A stretch of DNA of 64,000 nt from Agelas oroides. Its lineage: Eukaryota > Porifera > Demospongiae > Agelasida > Agelasidae. The stretch covers positions 6,263,754 to 6,327,753 of the forward strand of contig OX422191.1 in assembly GCA_949130485.1 (NCBI GenBank), in the 5' to 3' direction. The notes below the pieces were generated by a model. That model ran no database searches. It was not told the DNA's origin and worked only from the letters and a program-made list of their open reading frames with translations. The position numbers were made by a program, and so were the translations under genes. Shown piece after piece: positions 22,083-34,008 of the stretch; the stretch's first letter is position 1; every line of letters starts with the position of its first letter.

Positions 22083-23395
22083 ATATCAACAGTATACATC
22101 TACTAAATTGAATTGCACATCATTTATGTAAGAGCTACCAAGGATTTGTTTGTGTAACATATACCATCATGCATGACAACATTCTGCACATTGTATTATA
22201 TGTACTCTGCATGACTGTAAATATAAAACATTATATTACTATAGAATATAAAAAGGTGTAGGGATGAGGGTTTTATACAGAAGGGGGGGGGGGGGGGGGG
22301 GGGGCACTGGGATTTCCCCCCTGAAAATTATGATGTCATAATTGCCTCAACAGCTACAATATGGAGGATAATTATAGTCAATGTATTATAGCTGAATGTG
22401 ACATTTCTTGTCCTTAAATATGTCCAGAATTTCATCTAGCGGGTGCACCGTTAGAAGGCGGTGCCTACTAACCGGTGTACGATCGTTTATCTCCCGCGCG
22501 GGTCATCACACTAGAGGTTCTTGTGCATTTACTGATATACTACGGTATCTACAATATTCTGGTAGAAAATTGTACTATGCACAGTTGTGAATTGATTTTT
22601 ATGCAATGTAGAAATGTTAAAATAATAGTTTCGTAGTTTTTTCTGGAAAATAAACAGGGCTACCCAATGGTGCAAGCTGTCATAAAGTGTAACCATTAGC
22701 AAAGAATGTAACTGAGCGGCTTATTTCTTTGTGATACAGTACACTGTTGGATGGGAGGCCTTGAAAAGTGTAAATAATGTGAAAACTCTTGTAGTTTTCT
22801 AGAGAGATCTGTACCCTGGTTTAGGTAAAGTCTGCTGGTACAGTATTAGCAGTACGTAGGTCAATGTAATGCTGACAAAACAATAGAGCTGCAGTAATTG
22901 TGTGCACTTTTCTCCAGCTTTCTGAACAGGTGCCTCCAGCTCATGCAGAGGACGTATCAATCTGTCTTAGTCGTCTTCAGGCCTGCTGATAATTTTCAGG
23001 ACTCGTGAATATCCCCGAGTCCATCGCAATAGCAGTCTGCCAGAAACCACTCGACATTCGGGGAAAAAAGAAACGCACATAACCGCCGCTCTCGCACAGT
23101 CGTCTACTGCCAATGCAGTGTGCGTCAGATCACGTGACCGAAACGATGATTCGACGTAAAATTATTGCCGTTTCCAATCCCTGTTCGTAGCTCTATTATC
23201 TATGATGAAACCCTAGGGATGGTATGCAAACAAGGTAGGGATGCTAGCTGCTGCTATTACCCAATTTGCTGGTGGCAGCAAAAAGTACTTCGGTACTTAT
23301 CATGCAGAGTTAAATACCAAGCGCTAGCCTAAGATCCAGCCTGAGAATTGAGCTGTGTCTGTGGATATATACCATCTATCCTCTGCTCCAATGCC
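22083..23395. other. Downstream region of TRIM-NHL; partial poly-G repeat; no gene
   Basis: AT-rich 3' flank. At 22270-22330 is a partial copy of the GGGTTTCATACAG family with a run of about 18 G. The rest has no recognisable coding content. Confidence 0.4.
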
Positions 23396-23397
23396 AG

Positions 23398-23470
23398 AGC
23401 TCCAGTGGCTCAGTTGGTAAGAGCATCTGACTGGAATTCAGAGGACCCAGGTTCGAATCCTGGCTGGATC
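23398..23470 (+). tRNA. tRNA-like sequence, anticodon GGA by fold; SINE head more likely than a functional tRNA
   Basis: Good A box (TGGCTCAGTTGG) and B box (GGTTCGAATCC). Acceptor GCTCCAG pairs with CTGGATC with one mismatch; D stem GCTC/GAGC; anticodon stem TCTGA/TCAGA with loop CTGGAAT (anticodon GGA, Ser); T stem CCAGG/CCTGG. A true tRNA-Ser should have a long variable arm, but here it is only 4 nt. The 3' part (GGCTGGATC) resembles the tRNA-derived repeats at 36655-36720. A T-rich tract follows at about 23477. Confidence 0.45.
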
Positions 23471-23489
23471 TCAATGTCTTTTTTCGACT

Positions 23490-24600
23490 TGTCCTGGCTG
23501 GACCTCAATGTCTTGTATGTAAATATCTACATGTATGCCATTACAATCACTTCTCTGTGGAGGATTGTAACGATCTCGAAGGTCCTCAAGTTTCTGGTCA
23601 CTCAGGTCGAGTTCATGAGAGATTTCTGGTACAGTAACACTTGCTTCAGAGTTTCCAACCTTACAAAATTTTTATGAGGGTGAGTGTGCAAGTATAGAGA
23701 ATACTGAAAATGTGAGAGGATGAAGATGTCCAGAGGTCTTTTGGGGGGGCGATCAAGGCATCAAGGTGACCTCTGAACTGCTAAAAATTGAAGGATCAAG
23801 AGCGTACAGCTGCAATTTGACCTTTGACCCCTGAAAATCAAGCAATCAAGAGCCTCAGAAGGGAACGGTCAAGTGATCAAGCACACTTTCTGCCAATCAA
23901 AAAACTTGATCGCAGTCGCAAACGCTTCAATGGCGACATATAAGTGACTACCTTTTGCAGTGGCTGACTGGATCACCGGAGAAGATCGACGCTTAGCACA
24001 GCACTCATAAGGTAGATGCTGGTATTATGAGACAGCTAAACTGAATTACTACTCATTACTGTAATGTATTTTTTCAGTCCCATCTAAAGGTTTGAAACAT
24101 TTCTCCTGAGAATGTACCACTTATAAAATAAAATTCGTATTTTCCCCCCTAGGCAGTGGTTCTAAAAGTAAGAGCCTGTGAAAGTCACTCTTGCATGTAT
24201 TATGAGTCGACTGCTGGTAGCTATTATGAGTCACCAGGTGCTTTGTTGATTGCAACATATTCAGTTGGAGTTCAAACTGTATCCTAGCATTTTATAACCT
24301 CTCTTTCTGCTGATAGGAATTTTTCTCCACTAGAGCACCTTCCATTCTACCATGGTATTAATGTTAACATACACTGTTCAGGTTTCATAATTTGGGATCC
24401 CTAAAATCATCAAACCTTAATTAAAAAAAAAAACTACAGAGTAAACACATTTTGATGGGAAAGTTGCTAGATAATGGCAGCTGTATGTACTCTAAATGGA
24501 CGAGTAAAAGTTACATGTGAACCCATAATACCCTCTGACTCATAATACCAGCAGATGCGGGTGACGGATTATTCTATAGGCTCGTTCCCAGGCCCCGCCC
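23490..24600. other. No gene seen
   Basis: Low-complexity GATCAAG-rich text at 23745-23920. The rest shows nothing recognisable. A dispersed TTCCCAGGC repeat copy begins at about 24576. Confidence 0.4.
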
Positions 24601-24625
24601 AGCTTTCCGTCGCTTGCAGTACACT

Positions 24626-25235
24626 GGACCGACCAGGGACCCAAGGACCCGAGGACCGAGAGGCTTGAGGGCTGTGTTGCACTGTAGCAGTTAAAATACA
24701 ACTATACAGGCTATCAGTGCCAATGCTACGTGCCTAACTCACAGCTATGTCTTGTACGTGGTCGCTATGCACACCGAAGGCGTTATTTATAGCAGACAAC
24801 GCTATTCTCTGACTTCTTTGATCCTCAGAGTAGTCTACTCTCAGTTTTGCAAAGCCAGGCTTGCACACACACAAAGCGAGAGAGTCTCGAGACTATTTGC
24901 ATTTGACCTTTGACCCTTGGACCTCAGTGCGAATACGCTTGTAGTGCTGCATGAGACTATTCTTGGGTTTGCAGAGTGAAGAACAGATAATGAAAGCTAG
25001 CAGATAGTGTGAAATAGCACAATCTGGTGTGAAGAGCGTCTACTGTGTGTATAACAATGCGGACTCTGTGGCCCACAACGATACAGCCGTACGTTTGAGC
25101 TTAGAACATTGACACAAGTTGCATTTCTGTCACAAAAGCACAGAGCTAGATCGTTGGGTCCCTGGTCCTTGGGTCCCCGGTCCTCGGGTCCTCGGGTCCT
25201 TGGGTCCTCGGTCCTCGGGTCCCGGGTCCAGTGTT
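24626..25235. mobile_element. About 600-bp element with GGACC(C)GAGGACC inverted ends
   Basis: The left end (ACACTGGACCGACCAGGGAC) and right end (CTCGGGTCCCGGGTCCAGTG) are inverted repeats. The right end is expanded into about eight 8-9 bp units (GGGTCCTC/GGTCCTCG) at 25155-25230. No protein. It lies beside an integrase fragment on the minus strand. Confidence 0.65.
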
Positions 25236-25389
25236 TATAGTCTCCCACGCGGCGCGGGTGAACCTGCAAAATCCGGGTATCACCCGCGAAAAGCGGGTGA
25301 GTTGGAAGGTCTGCTTTCTGGGTCGAAGTAAACAGCACCTTGTGTGTTGGACTCAACATGATAATAACGATTGTCATTGGCTGTTAGCC

Positions 25390-25510
25390 CTTGGGCAATT
25401 TCATTCTGTCATAGAGGTGATATCCTCTGTTCCACAGCTGTAGAGGTGTTAATCCATTTTCAGTGCGTAATGGATGTCTGTTCCATGCATTGACAAACTG
25501 AGTAAGTTGA
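25390..25510 (-). pseudogene. Integrase-core C-terminal fragment
   Basis: The minus strand reads QFVNAWNRHPLRTENGLTPL, then QLWNRGYHLYDRMKLP, the characteristic end of the integrase-like transposon proteins common in sponge, cnidarian and fish genomes (WN-HP-R-T--G-TP-QLW). No catalytic DDE residues are present in this piece and the frame is short, so it is a remnant. Confidence 0.55.
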
Positions 25511-25785
25511 CTGTTAATTCTGGGTATGAAGACAAACTGAAGAGCAAACAGATCTTCACTGTCAATATCAAGCTAGCAATCCACAATCCTCCATCTTATA
25601 AAAAAGTGGATAATACGAATGTCCCACACAGCGAAATGTACCCCTCCAAGCTCAGTCGTTTTTATTGGTTGAGTACACTGTCCCCCTGACAGTAATCATT
25701 GACCTAGTAACCTCTACGTTTTCTCCTCCTTTATCGGATCTCACCCTTGAAGGGCATGAGAGCTCAATGCAATAACTTAAGAACT

Positions 25786-25872
25786 GTGTCAGCTCCGTTG
25801 TTGGAAGATGCATGCAGTCCTTCCTGAAAAGCCATCAATCCGACCATGTATAACAATCTTCCAACAGGCCAG
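25786..25872. repeat. Short hairpin repeat, second copy at 49214-49305
   Basis: TTGTTGGAAGATGCATGCA and AACAATCTTCCAAC flank GAAAAGCCATCAATCC. The same arrangement recurs at 49214-49305 with small changes. Confidence 0.75.
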
Positions 25873-27033
25873 GCAGTGTAGCCTATCAATATGCCACTAA
25901 GGCCCCACTTCATCGATTATTAGTTTCTCACCGGCTGCCCACATGAATTTTCTGCTATAGAATTTATCACCATTTATTTTTATTTCACGATGTACAAACA
26001 AGCTGGATGAGCGTAATGATGAGCGTAAAGCTAACAAACATGCCTGTCTATTGCACAGCATCCAAAACAACCTTTCTACAATGGCGTATAACGAATGCTG
26101 ATCCTCCTGGCATCATGTATCGTGAGTTCTTTTGTGAGAAATATCTGATACATACATAATGGTAATACCCGCCCACCTGCATTGTGTGCAGGTAGCTAAA
26201 GCACCTTATGAGAAACTAAAAATCAATGAATTGGAGCCTAACAATTTGGTGCAGGGACACTATAAACTTGATGGATATGGTGCTTGAATGCCTGTGTTGG
26301 ACACATTGTGGTGATACTCTCATCAGAGAGTAGTACACTTTGTGCTGGGTGACAAAGATGCCCATGCTTCTTAATTAGTATCCAACAACAGAATACCATA
26401 GGATACCATACTATACCATAGTATACCATGGGGTTTTGTGGGGTCTTACTCCTGCACATAAGATGGTGCAGAAGACAAATGTGTTGATCTTGCTGTAGAT
26501 GATGACTGCACACTTATATTTTTACAACTAGCTACTAGTAGCTACACTATCTGACTTTCTCCTACTAAACATGCAGTGCATTTAATTAGGCTTTGTTGCA
26601 TATTAGCTTAACAGTATGTCAGTGAATTTTACTTCAAAATCCAGAGTCATTAGTGATCATCACAACCATGTTTGCAATGCTAACATCGTATGGGGATGCG
26701 TTCCACATAAGTGGAGAACAACCATCACCTATTACACCCCAAGTAGAAAAAAAAACACAAAATTTTATTGGAACATGCAGTCAAAGGTAGCTACTAGGAC
26801 AGCTTGAAGCAAAATGATTTGTCAATCCAAAGTCAAAATTGGTTGAAAAGTTAGAGATGCAGAGCAGCTAAAGGACCAACTATCACAGTCACATATCATG
26901 AAAACATGGGACTTGACTGTGTCAATTTTAGTATATGAAATGGGATTAGACGAGATTGGATTAGATGAAATAGGATTAGATAAAATGGGACTACCCCCCC
27001 CCCCCCCCCCCCCCCTCCAAAAAAAAATCGTGG
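25873..27033. other. No gene; low-complexity and simple repeats
   Basis: Short TATACCA-type repeats at 26395-26430. An 11-bp imperfect repeat (GGATTAGATGAAAT) at 26940-26990 ends in a C homopolymer at 26995-27015. No coding region recognised. Confidence 0.5.
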
Positions 27034-27035
27034 TA

Positions 27036-30000
27036 CAGTAAAACCTCCGAACAAAGGACACATTGGGGACAGGCCAGTTGTCCCTTGTAGAGAGGTTGTC
27101 CTCTTCTCGGAGGTTTACCTTTAAACCTATTGGAAATTACTTAAAGACGAAAAATAACACTTAAATGTATATATTCTGCTTCATTTTGATGGGTTTTTTT
27201 CAATAGCAATGTGGCAAGAGCAACAATACTATCATGCTTATATAAAGGGGATCGTCTAAGTTCACATAGCTCCATGAGGTTACGTCATAAAACTACACAT
27301 GGGAGTTCCCTGCGCCACTATTTATGTTTAGAGTTTAACCCTCTTTCTACGTAATTTAACTTAGCTGAAATTCTGTACTGGTATGCATTTTGAGAGTATG
27401 CAGCATATCAAGGAAAAAGAGAACAAGTAAGGATAAGCTAAAGTAGGTATATATTCGTGGCAGCTGTGGAGGGAGAAATGGATTGTACAGCTCAGAGCTA
27501 GCCCTCCATAAGAGGCATGTTGGATCAACTGAGATGACCGTTTGAAGGTACAGTCTGTTCTTGAGCCCTAAATTTGTGCTTTATTGGGCAGCAAAGGCTT
27601 GTAAAAGGTTTAGTATTCCACACGAATTACTTTTTGATCATTTGTGTGCATCGTTCCATAGCAAGCCCAGGCCAAAGTCAGTGTGCATTTAAAATATCGG
27701 CATGTACTGCAAGCTAACTGTGCTGTACTCAAACTCTTCATAGAATGTGTACCTTCTCCTACGACTTTACTATATTCTACCACTTACTAGTTGATATGCT
27801 GCATTCTCACTCAATGTATTGTCACTAGAGTGAAACCTGTCTATAGTGGTCACTGCATGTTAAAGACAGCCACCTCTTTTTTGTTACGGCCACTACTCCT
27901 GGTCCCAGTTGTACTAATGTTGTGCAAAATGACCTGCAAAATGACTACAACAACCTTTTCTCAACAGACAGATACATAAATACAGACTCGGACAATTCCA
28001 TCAAGTGAGGAAGTGATGGAAGTATCTGTTAAGCCCCATCCAGGTAGAACAGCACAGATAGAGATCACAAGGCAGCAAATGGGTCATGGGATGCCTGACA
28101 CTGGAAGTGAGAGTTGGAATGAATTGGTACCTGTTCGCCTACTCCCATTTCACCTACTCCCGTTTTGCCTACTTTAGACCAAAAAGTGGTGTTTCGCCTA
28201 CTCCTAAAAAAATTACATTTGGGCATCAAAGTGATGTCAAGGCAACATCCTGAAGTAGGTTTGTCTTTGAAAATCTATTTGGGCCATGTCAAAGTGACAT
28301 CCTGTGCATTGGAGGTGTGGGAGAGGTTGCAGCTGCAGTGGGTCTCTCTCCCCAGATTATTCTATCTGAAGATCCAAGAACTTAAAGAACGCTTTGATAC
28401 AAATAAAATTACATTAGAGGAATATGTACAAGGAATGTCCGCACACACTAATGTCTAAATCTTGTATTATTGTTTTGTATACTTAATAGTGCATTTATAT
28501 TGTAGAGTAGGCAAAACGCCACTTTTTGGTCTAAAGTAGGTGAAATGGGAGTAGGCGAAACAGGAGTAGGCGAACAGGGAATCTACCGTTGGAACATACA
28601 CGCAGGATGCTTGTCTTCAAATATACCATGTCTCCTTTTTCTCTGAGAGAAGGAGAGGGTTCTTTTGAGTTTTTGGGGGAAGCTGTTTGAAACTTTGTCT
28701 AGGGGCTCTGGGGGCATGCTCCTCAACAAACATTTGGGTGTTAGGTGCTCTGAGATTGTTTGCGATGCAATCTGAGAGGTAAAATCACACCTACAACTGT
28801 ATTTTTAAAATTTTTAGGTGGTCTTTAACAAAAGCCATTTCCTAGTACTCCTCCAGGGCTCAGGGGCGGGGGAGAAGCTTCCCCTAGTCTATTTCTTGGT
28901 GATTTGATAGTGGTATGAGAACTTGTGTGCATTTGTGTAGTCCTTTTGTTGGTGAAGGGAGGGGAGTGCATACACAAGTTGATCATAGCCTCATTTCCAG
29001 GCCTTCCTTACTTCGCTTTCCATCACTTGCAGTGCCAACAGAAAGCTGGGTGGGAACTTGGGAACAAGGCTGTTTTCAAACATACAAGTATGCTAAAGTA
29101 ATTATTGGTATACTTGTGTGACACGGTCTTGGGCTTGTAGTATGAGGCTGGCTGTGTATGCAGTGACACAGACAGTATCATTCAGTGAGAATTTAGCATA
29201 TCAAGTGTAATAGAATCAAGTAAGCAATATAAGTAGTCAGTGGAGAAATTAGAAATTTCATGGATAGTTTGAGTGCAAGCTCACAATGCACACAGCTAAC
29301 TGTACACAGCAGATTTGCCATGGTACTAAGAAATTATGCACACAAACACTTGAAACCTTGATCGACTTGTGTGCGACAAGAAGTTACCATGTACATGCTT
29401 TCACTGCCCAAATTTAGGTTTCATGGACTGACTGTACTCTCACATGATCATCTTTACCAAGTATGCTGTACTCAGTCTTATATGCATGTTTTTTGGAGGC
29501 TAGCTCTGTCCTGTACAGCTGATTTCCCCCCTCAACAACTGCCACGGATATATACCTTCATCCTGACTACTTTATCTTACTGACATTATGCTTACTTGGT
29601 CTCTTTTACCTTGATACGCTGCATACTCTGAATGCATGCTAGTTTTTTATTACGTAGAAAGAGGGTTATCGCGATTATGCGGTGGGCACGGGAAACTCCC
29701 ATGTGAGGTTTTATGACGTAACCTCATGGAGCTATGTGAACTTAGACGATCCCGGTCCCTTATATAAAGGACCACCGCTGCGGGTCCGGAATACGGAGGT
29801 ATCCGGTATAGGCGTTCGGTATACTTCCGGTAGGCGTGGTAATCTGTGATCGGCTGGCCGGGTGTTGAACGCGCGATGAGGTCGCATTTTCGGACCTCTC
29901 CGTTGCTTTATGCTGACGAGAAAGGCTAGCACGATGAGCAATAGTGCTAATATAGTGCTCGGTCTTTGAATCTAGCGACGGTGGCGTTACGAAAGCGGTC

Positions 30001-30236
30001 GACAAGCGTCCGTATTATGTGGGTGTAACTTAACTGTCCGTTTTCGGAGGTAATTTTGTATTGGCTAAGGTACGTCGGGGACTGATCAGTGTCCGTTGTT
30101 CGGAGTTGAGAGGTGTCCGCTTCTCGGAGGTTCGAAATGTATTAGTTCTATGGTAAAATCAATCGGGGGCAAGTGAGCCGTCCGCTGTACAGAGGTTGTC
30201 CGCTTTTCGGAGGGTCCGTTATTAGAGGTTTTACTG
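27036..30236. mobile_element. 3.2-kb Tc1/mariner (pogo)-like non-autonomous element with nested insertions
   Basis: Ends CAGTAAAACCTCCGAACAAA (left) and GAGGTTTTACTG (right), flanked by TA on both sides (27034-27035 and 30237-30238), as expected for Tc1/mariner-type insertion. Homology between the arms runs inward for hundreds of bases, although imperfect: the block GAGGTTACGTCATAAAACT at 27276 is mirrored near 29710-29730, and GAGTATGCAGCATATCAAGG at 27395 is mirrored near 29610. No transposase frame is seen. A separate element is nested at about 28129-28577. Confidence 0.7.
28129..28577. mobile_element. Nested element with TTCGCCTACTCCCATTT-type inverted ends
   Basis: The left end CCTGTTCGCCTACTCCCATT to CTAAAGTAGG-type sequence (28129-28190) and the right end (28508-28577) are inverted copies about 60 bp long. 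Inside is a short plus-strand frame to 28458 (VWERLQLQWVSLPRLFYLKI, then ELKERFDTNKITLEEYVQGM) with helix-like composition and no recognised homology. Related TTTCGTCTAAT/CTACTCCC sequence occurs at 43990-44055. Confidence 0.7.
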
Positions 30237-30289
30237 TAAGGCCAAACATTCACCACCAACAAATGGGACCTATCACTTCATCCTGACTT

Positions 30290-32890
30290 GTAGCTCTGGA
30301 ACCTTGTATAAAGGCAAAGGTAGGTACACTGTTAATAAGCTGTATCTATTAGCTACAAGTTTCTGGTAGTAGTTTACCAATCAAGCACAGCCATACTGAG
30401 CTACAAGTCACTTTCACGCTTCAGCGAAGTGTGCACTTAGCTACAGCACATTCTGTGCATCCACAGCACTTTTGCTGGTAATGGGGCTTCTTTACAACAC
30501 CGAGCGACATCTCTCAAAAGGCTTTGCATGGTCTTCTTAGCTTCTACACAACTCAGAAAGAGATACAGGGTTTTGCAGAATCTTTGTAGCTAATACACTG
30601 GAGTGGAGAGTGAGAACCCACATTATTTGATTAAGGTGGCAGGGAATCCTGTATTTTCAAGGTCAACAAACCTGGAATCCAAGCTGATGGACTTCTTTGC
30701 CTTCTTAAACTTTAGCAGGCAGTCAGTTTTGGGAGTCTTCATCCGTTCACTGTCCGTAAAATTGGGGATTTTCCGGCATTGGCATCCAATAATCAGTTTA
30801 GAATTAAGTTAGTTAAGATGTGGCCTGGTGGAACCCCTCATGTGGTGGTCGGAACTTTGAAGATAATCGACTTATTACACCCCAAGTGGAACGAAAAAAA
30901 ATTATAGAAATGAATGAATGAATGAATGAAAAGCCACAAAAGTGCATGTGTATGTCCAATATTTTAGCCTTTCTTTCCAAGCCTGAGAGGACTTACTGAA
31001 GTTTGACACCACAGCTTGAAACAGTTATCATTAAAGTGTCTACTGTGCAAGCACTAAGGTTGAGTGCTAATCCACAGCGATTGCACGGGGCCATACATTT
31101 GCCATCAATGAATTGGACCTAGGGTGACACAGGATTTTACAGTGGCCAAACTAGCTATCTTGACATGAAGGTACTTATATTTGCTACAAGTCACTTTGAT
31201 ACTTACGTGAAGTGTTCACTTCACTACAGGCTTGCTGCACTACAGCACATCCCATGCCTCTACAGCACTTTTCATGACAATGGCGTTTCTTTAAAACACC
31301 GACTGATGTCTTTCAGTAGCATATGTGTGGTGTTCTTATTTTCTATACAATTTAGATATAGGTGCATACAACAGTAGCATGGCCATCTTCTGCCCAGCAA
31401 GTTGGCTCCCTTTGTATCATCTTGCCTCTACATGGCTTCGATTACCACCTATTAGCACCCCTCTTCTAAATGGCAATACCAAATAAGCTTCACTTCACCC
31501 CAATGACTATGGAAGCTGGATTGTGCACCTAACTCCAATCCCCTGTTCAACTTTTGCCCTAATCTAGTCAGGCTTCCACACTATGTGGGTTTTTCTTAGT
31601 CAAAGTTTGTGCCCTTGCTGCTTGCTTACCATGCACCTGGAAGTGTGTGCCTCTAATGGATCTGCTCAACAGTCTGTTATGGGCAGGATGAAATGGCCTG
31701 CCACCTACACTCGATACTTTGCACTTGGGATGTAGTTACCACCTGCACTGCAGTCACCGATTTCTTTCCACTTGGGGTGCGGTTATGCTCAAAAAAAGAA
31801 AAAATTACATCCCAAGTGGAAAGAAAAACAAAAATATAGTAATGAATGAATGAAAAGCCACCAAAGTGCACGTACCTGCCCAAAGTTTTAGCATTTCTTT
31901 CCTAGCCTGAGAGGACTTACTGAAGTTTGACACCATAGCTTGAAACAGTTATCATTGAAGTATCTACTGTGCAAGTGCTAAGGTCAAGAGCTAATCCACA
32001 GCTATTGCACGGGGCAATTCATTTGCCATCACGAAATGGGACCTATGGTGACACAGGATTTTACAGTGCCCAAACTACCTATCTTAGCGTGGAGGTAGTT
32101 ACATTTGCTAAAGATGAGAATATACAATTTTTTTTTAACCACTGCTAACCTGAGTTATGATCAAAAATGTTGACACTTCAGTGACCACACTAAACTTCAT
32201 CCTGACTTGCCGCTCTGGAGCCTTGTATAATAACTAAGGTAGGTACATTGTTAACAAGCTAGGTCTATTAGCTACAACTTGTGAAGTGCGCACTTCGCTA
32301 CAGGCTTGCTGCACTACAGCACATCCCATGCCTCCACAGCGCTTTTGATGGCAACGGCGCTTCTTTACAACACCGATTGATGTCTCTCAGTAGCATTTAT
32401 GTGGTGTTCTTATTTTCTATACAATTTAGATATAGAAGCATACAACAGTAGCATGGCCATCTTCTGCCCTGCAAGTTGGCTGCCTTTGTTATCATCTTGC
32501 CTCTATAGGGCTTCAATTACCACCTATTAATACCACTCTTCTACATGGCTTCATATGCAATACCAAGTAAGCTTCACTTCACTCCACATCCAATGACTAT
32601 GCTGGATTGTGCACCTAACTCCAATCCCCTGTTCCCTGTTGCACTTTTGACCTAATCTAGCCAGGCTTCCACATTATGTGTAGTTAGTGGGTTTCTTTTA
32701 GTCAAAGTTTGTGCCCTTGCTGCTTCCTCACCATGCACCTGGAATTGTGTGCCTCTAGTGGATCTGCTCAACGGTCTGTTATGGGTAGGATGAAATGGCC
32801 TGCCACCTACACCCGATACTTTGCACTTGGGATGCAGTTACCACCTGCACTCCACTGACCGTTTTCTTTCCACTTTGGGTACGGTTATGC
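30290..32890. repeat. About 0.9-1 kb units in tandem, two full and one partial
   Basis: Direct repeats share CCTGAGAGGACTTACTGAAG (30990 and 31900), GGATGAAATGGCCTGCC (31685 and 32790), and the CTTGCTGCACTACAGCACAT segment (31228 and 32305, with a partial match near 30440). Each unit ends in an A-rich tract after CACTTGGGGTGCGGTT-type sequence, sometimes with (GAAT)n. No frame is conserved between copies, so it is probably non-coding; the A-rich ends could indicate a retroposed origin. Confidence 0.65.
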
Positions 32891-32949
32891 TCGAAAAAAA
32901 AAAAGGAGTTTAGTAGAGTGCTGTAGTGTCAGTAGCTGTGAGTAGTGCG

Positions 32950-33990
32950 TAATGCCTGCTTGTGAAAGCAAGCTTGTGTCTAGAAGCAGCAGAAAGGCCA
33001 CAGTGGCCAAGACTGTACTCGTTGGGTAGGCCCAGGTCTTGCGATCGTATGCCAAACCTAGTAGGTGACCGTGGCCCGGTGCTTCGAGTGCCGGGCTGGG
33101 CTTTAACTAGAATGCGCACTATATCGTTGGTACTACGCTGCAGTAGACAAGAAAGCTGAAGAGTGGTTGTGTGTGGAACAGAGCCGTGAGCCAATTGTTT
33201 AGCGACATACTGAGGGGGAGAGGTGCTACCACGTACCGATCCTTATTGTTGCCGATTTCTCTCTTTCAGGATAACTGGTTGGAGTCCAAATGTTCTTGAA
33301 AAACGTGATGCCCTCGAATGCAGCTGCCCACGGCTAGTTCACACTCCATGTTGCTCGTACTCGTCGTATAGCGTATCGAGCTAGCTAGAGCGCGTGCGCA
33401 AGCGCCAAGCGCGGGGGCGTGCCTAGGTTGAGCTTGGTCATCCGCCAAATTAAAATCCGCCAATATTTTTGTTCACGCTGGTTTCGGCCAATCCGCCAAA
33501 TTTAATTCCCGCCAAATTTTACGGCTATACCATAGATAATGCATACCGTAGGTGGATATGAAACGGCACGCGTTTACGGATAGTCCACGGAGTTTTAATG
33601 AAACAGTCCTTGCCACGGTCTACGCGTGGCGCTATAGCGACACTCTTTCGTTCTTGAGACCCGCCCACATTGTGATAGCGGCCAGCGTTGTGCATCAGTG
33701 GATAACCAGGTACTGGTACATTTTTAACAATAGATAATTCTGTGAAAATAATATTGTTAAGAAGCGGTAATTACACCGAATATGTTCAAAATACGTTATT
33801 TTGAATTTTGTGTGAGATTATTTCCGGAGCTGAATATTTTTGAATAAAATGTTTAATTGACATAGATGTAATTTGTGCCAATACACTGGGAGAAAATATA
33901 GTTAATGCTGTACAAATTCATTTTATGGCAATATTTAAATAAAATTGTTGTATTAGTGTACTTGGTTTGTGTGAGATTTTCTCTGTGACT
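32950..33990 (+). other. 5' flank of the P-element-like locus; short frame of unknown status
   Basis: Contains CCGCCAAA-rich repeats at 33440-33525, and a 61-codon frame at 33552-33737 (MKRHAFTDSPRSFNETVLAT, then HIVIAASVVHQW) that is protein-like and could be an upstream exon of the transposase gene. Its GT donors do not give the phase needed for the acceptor at 34008. Confidence 0.35.
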
Positions 33991-34008
33991 GTTCCGACTC
34001 CACTTCAG

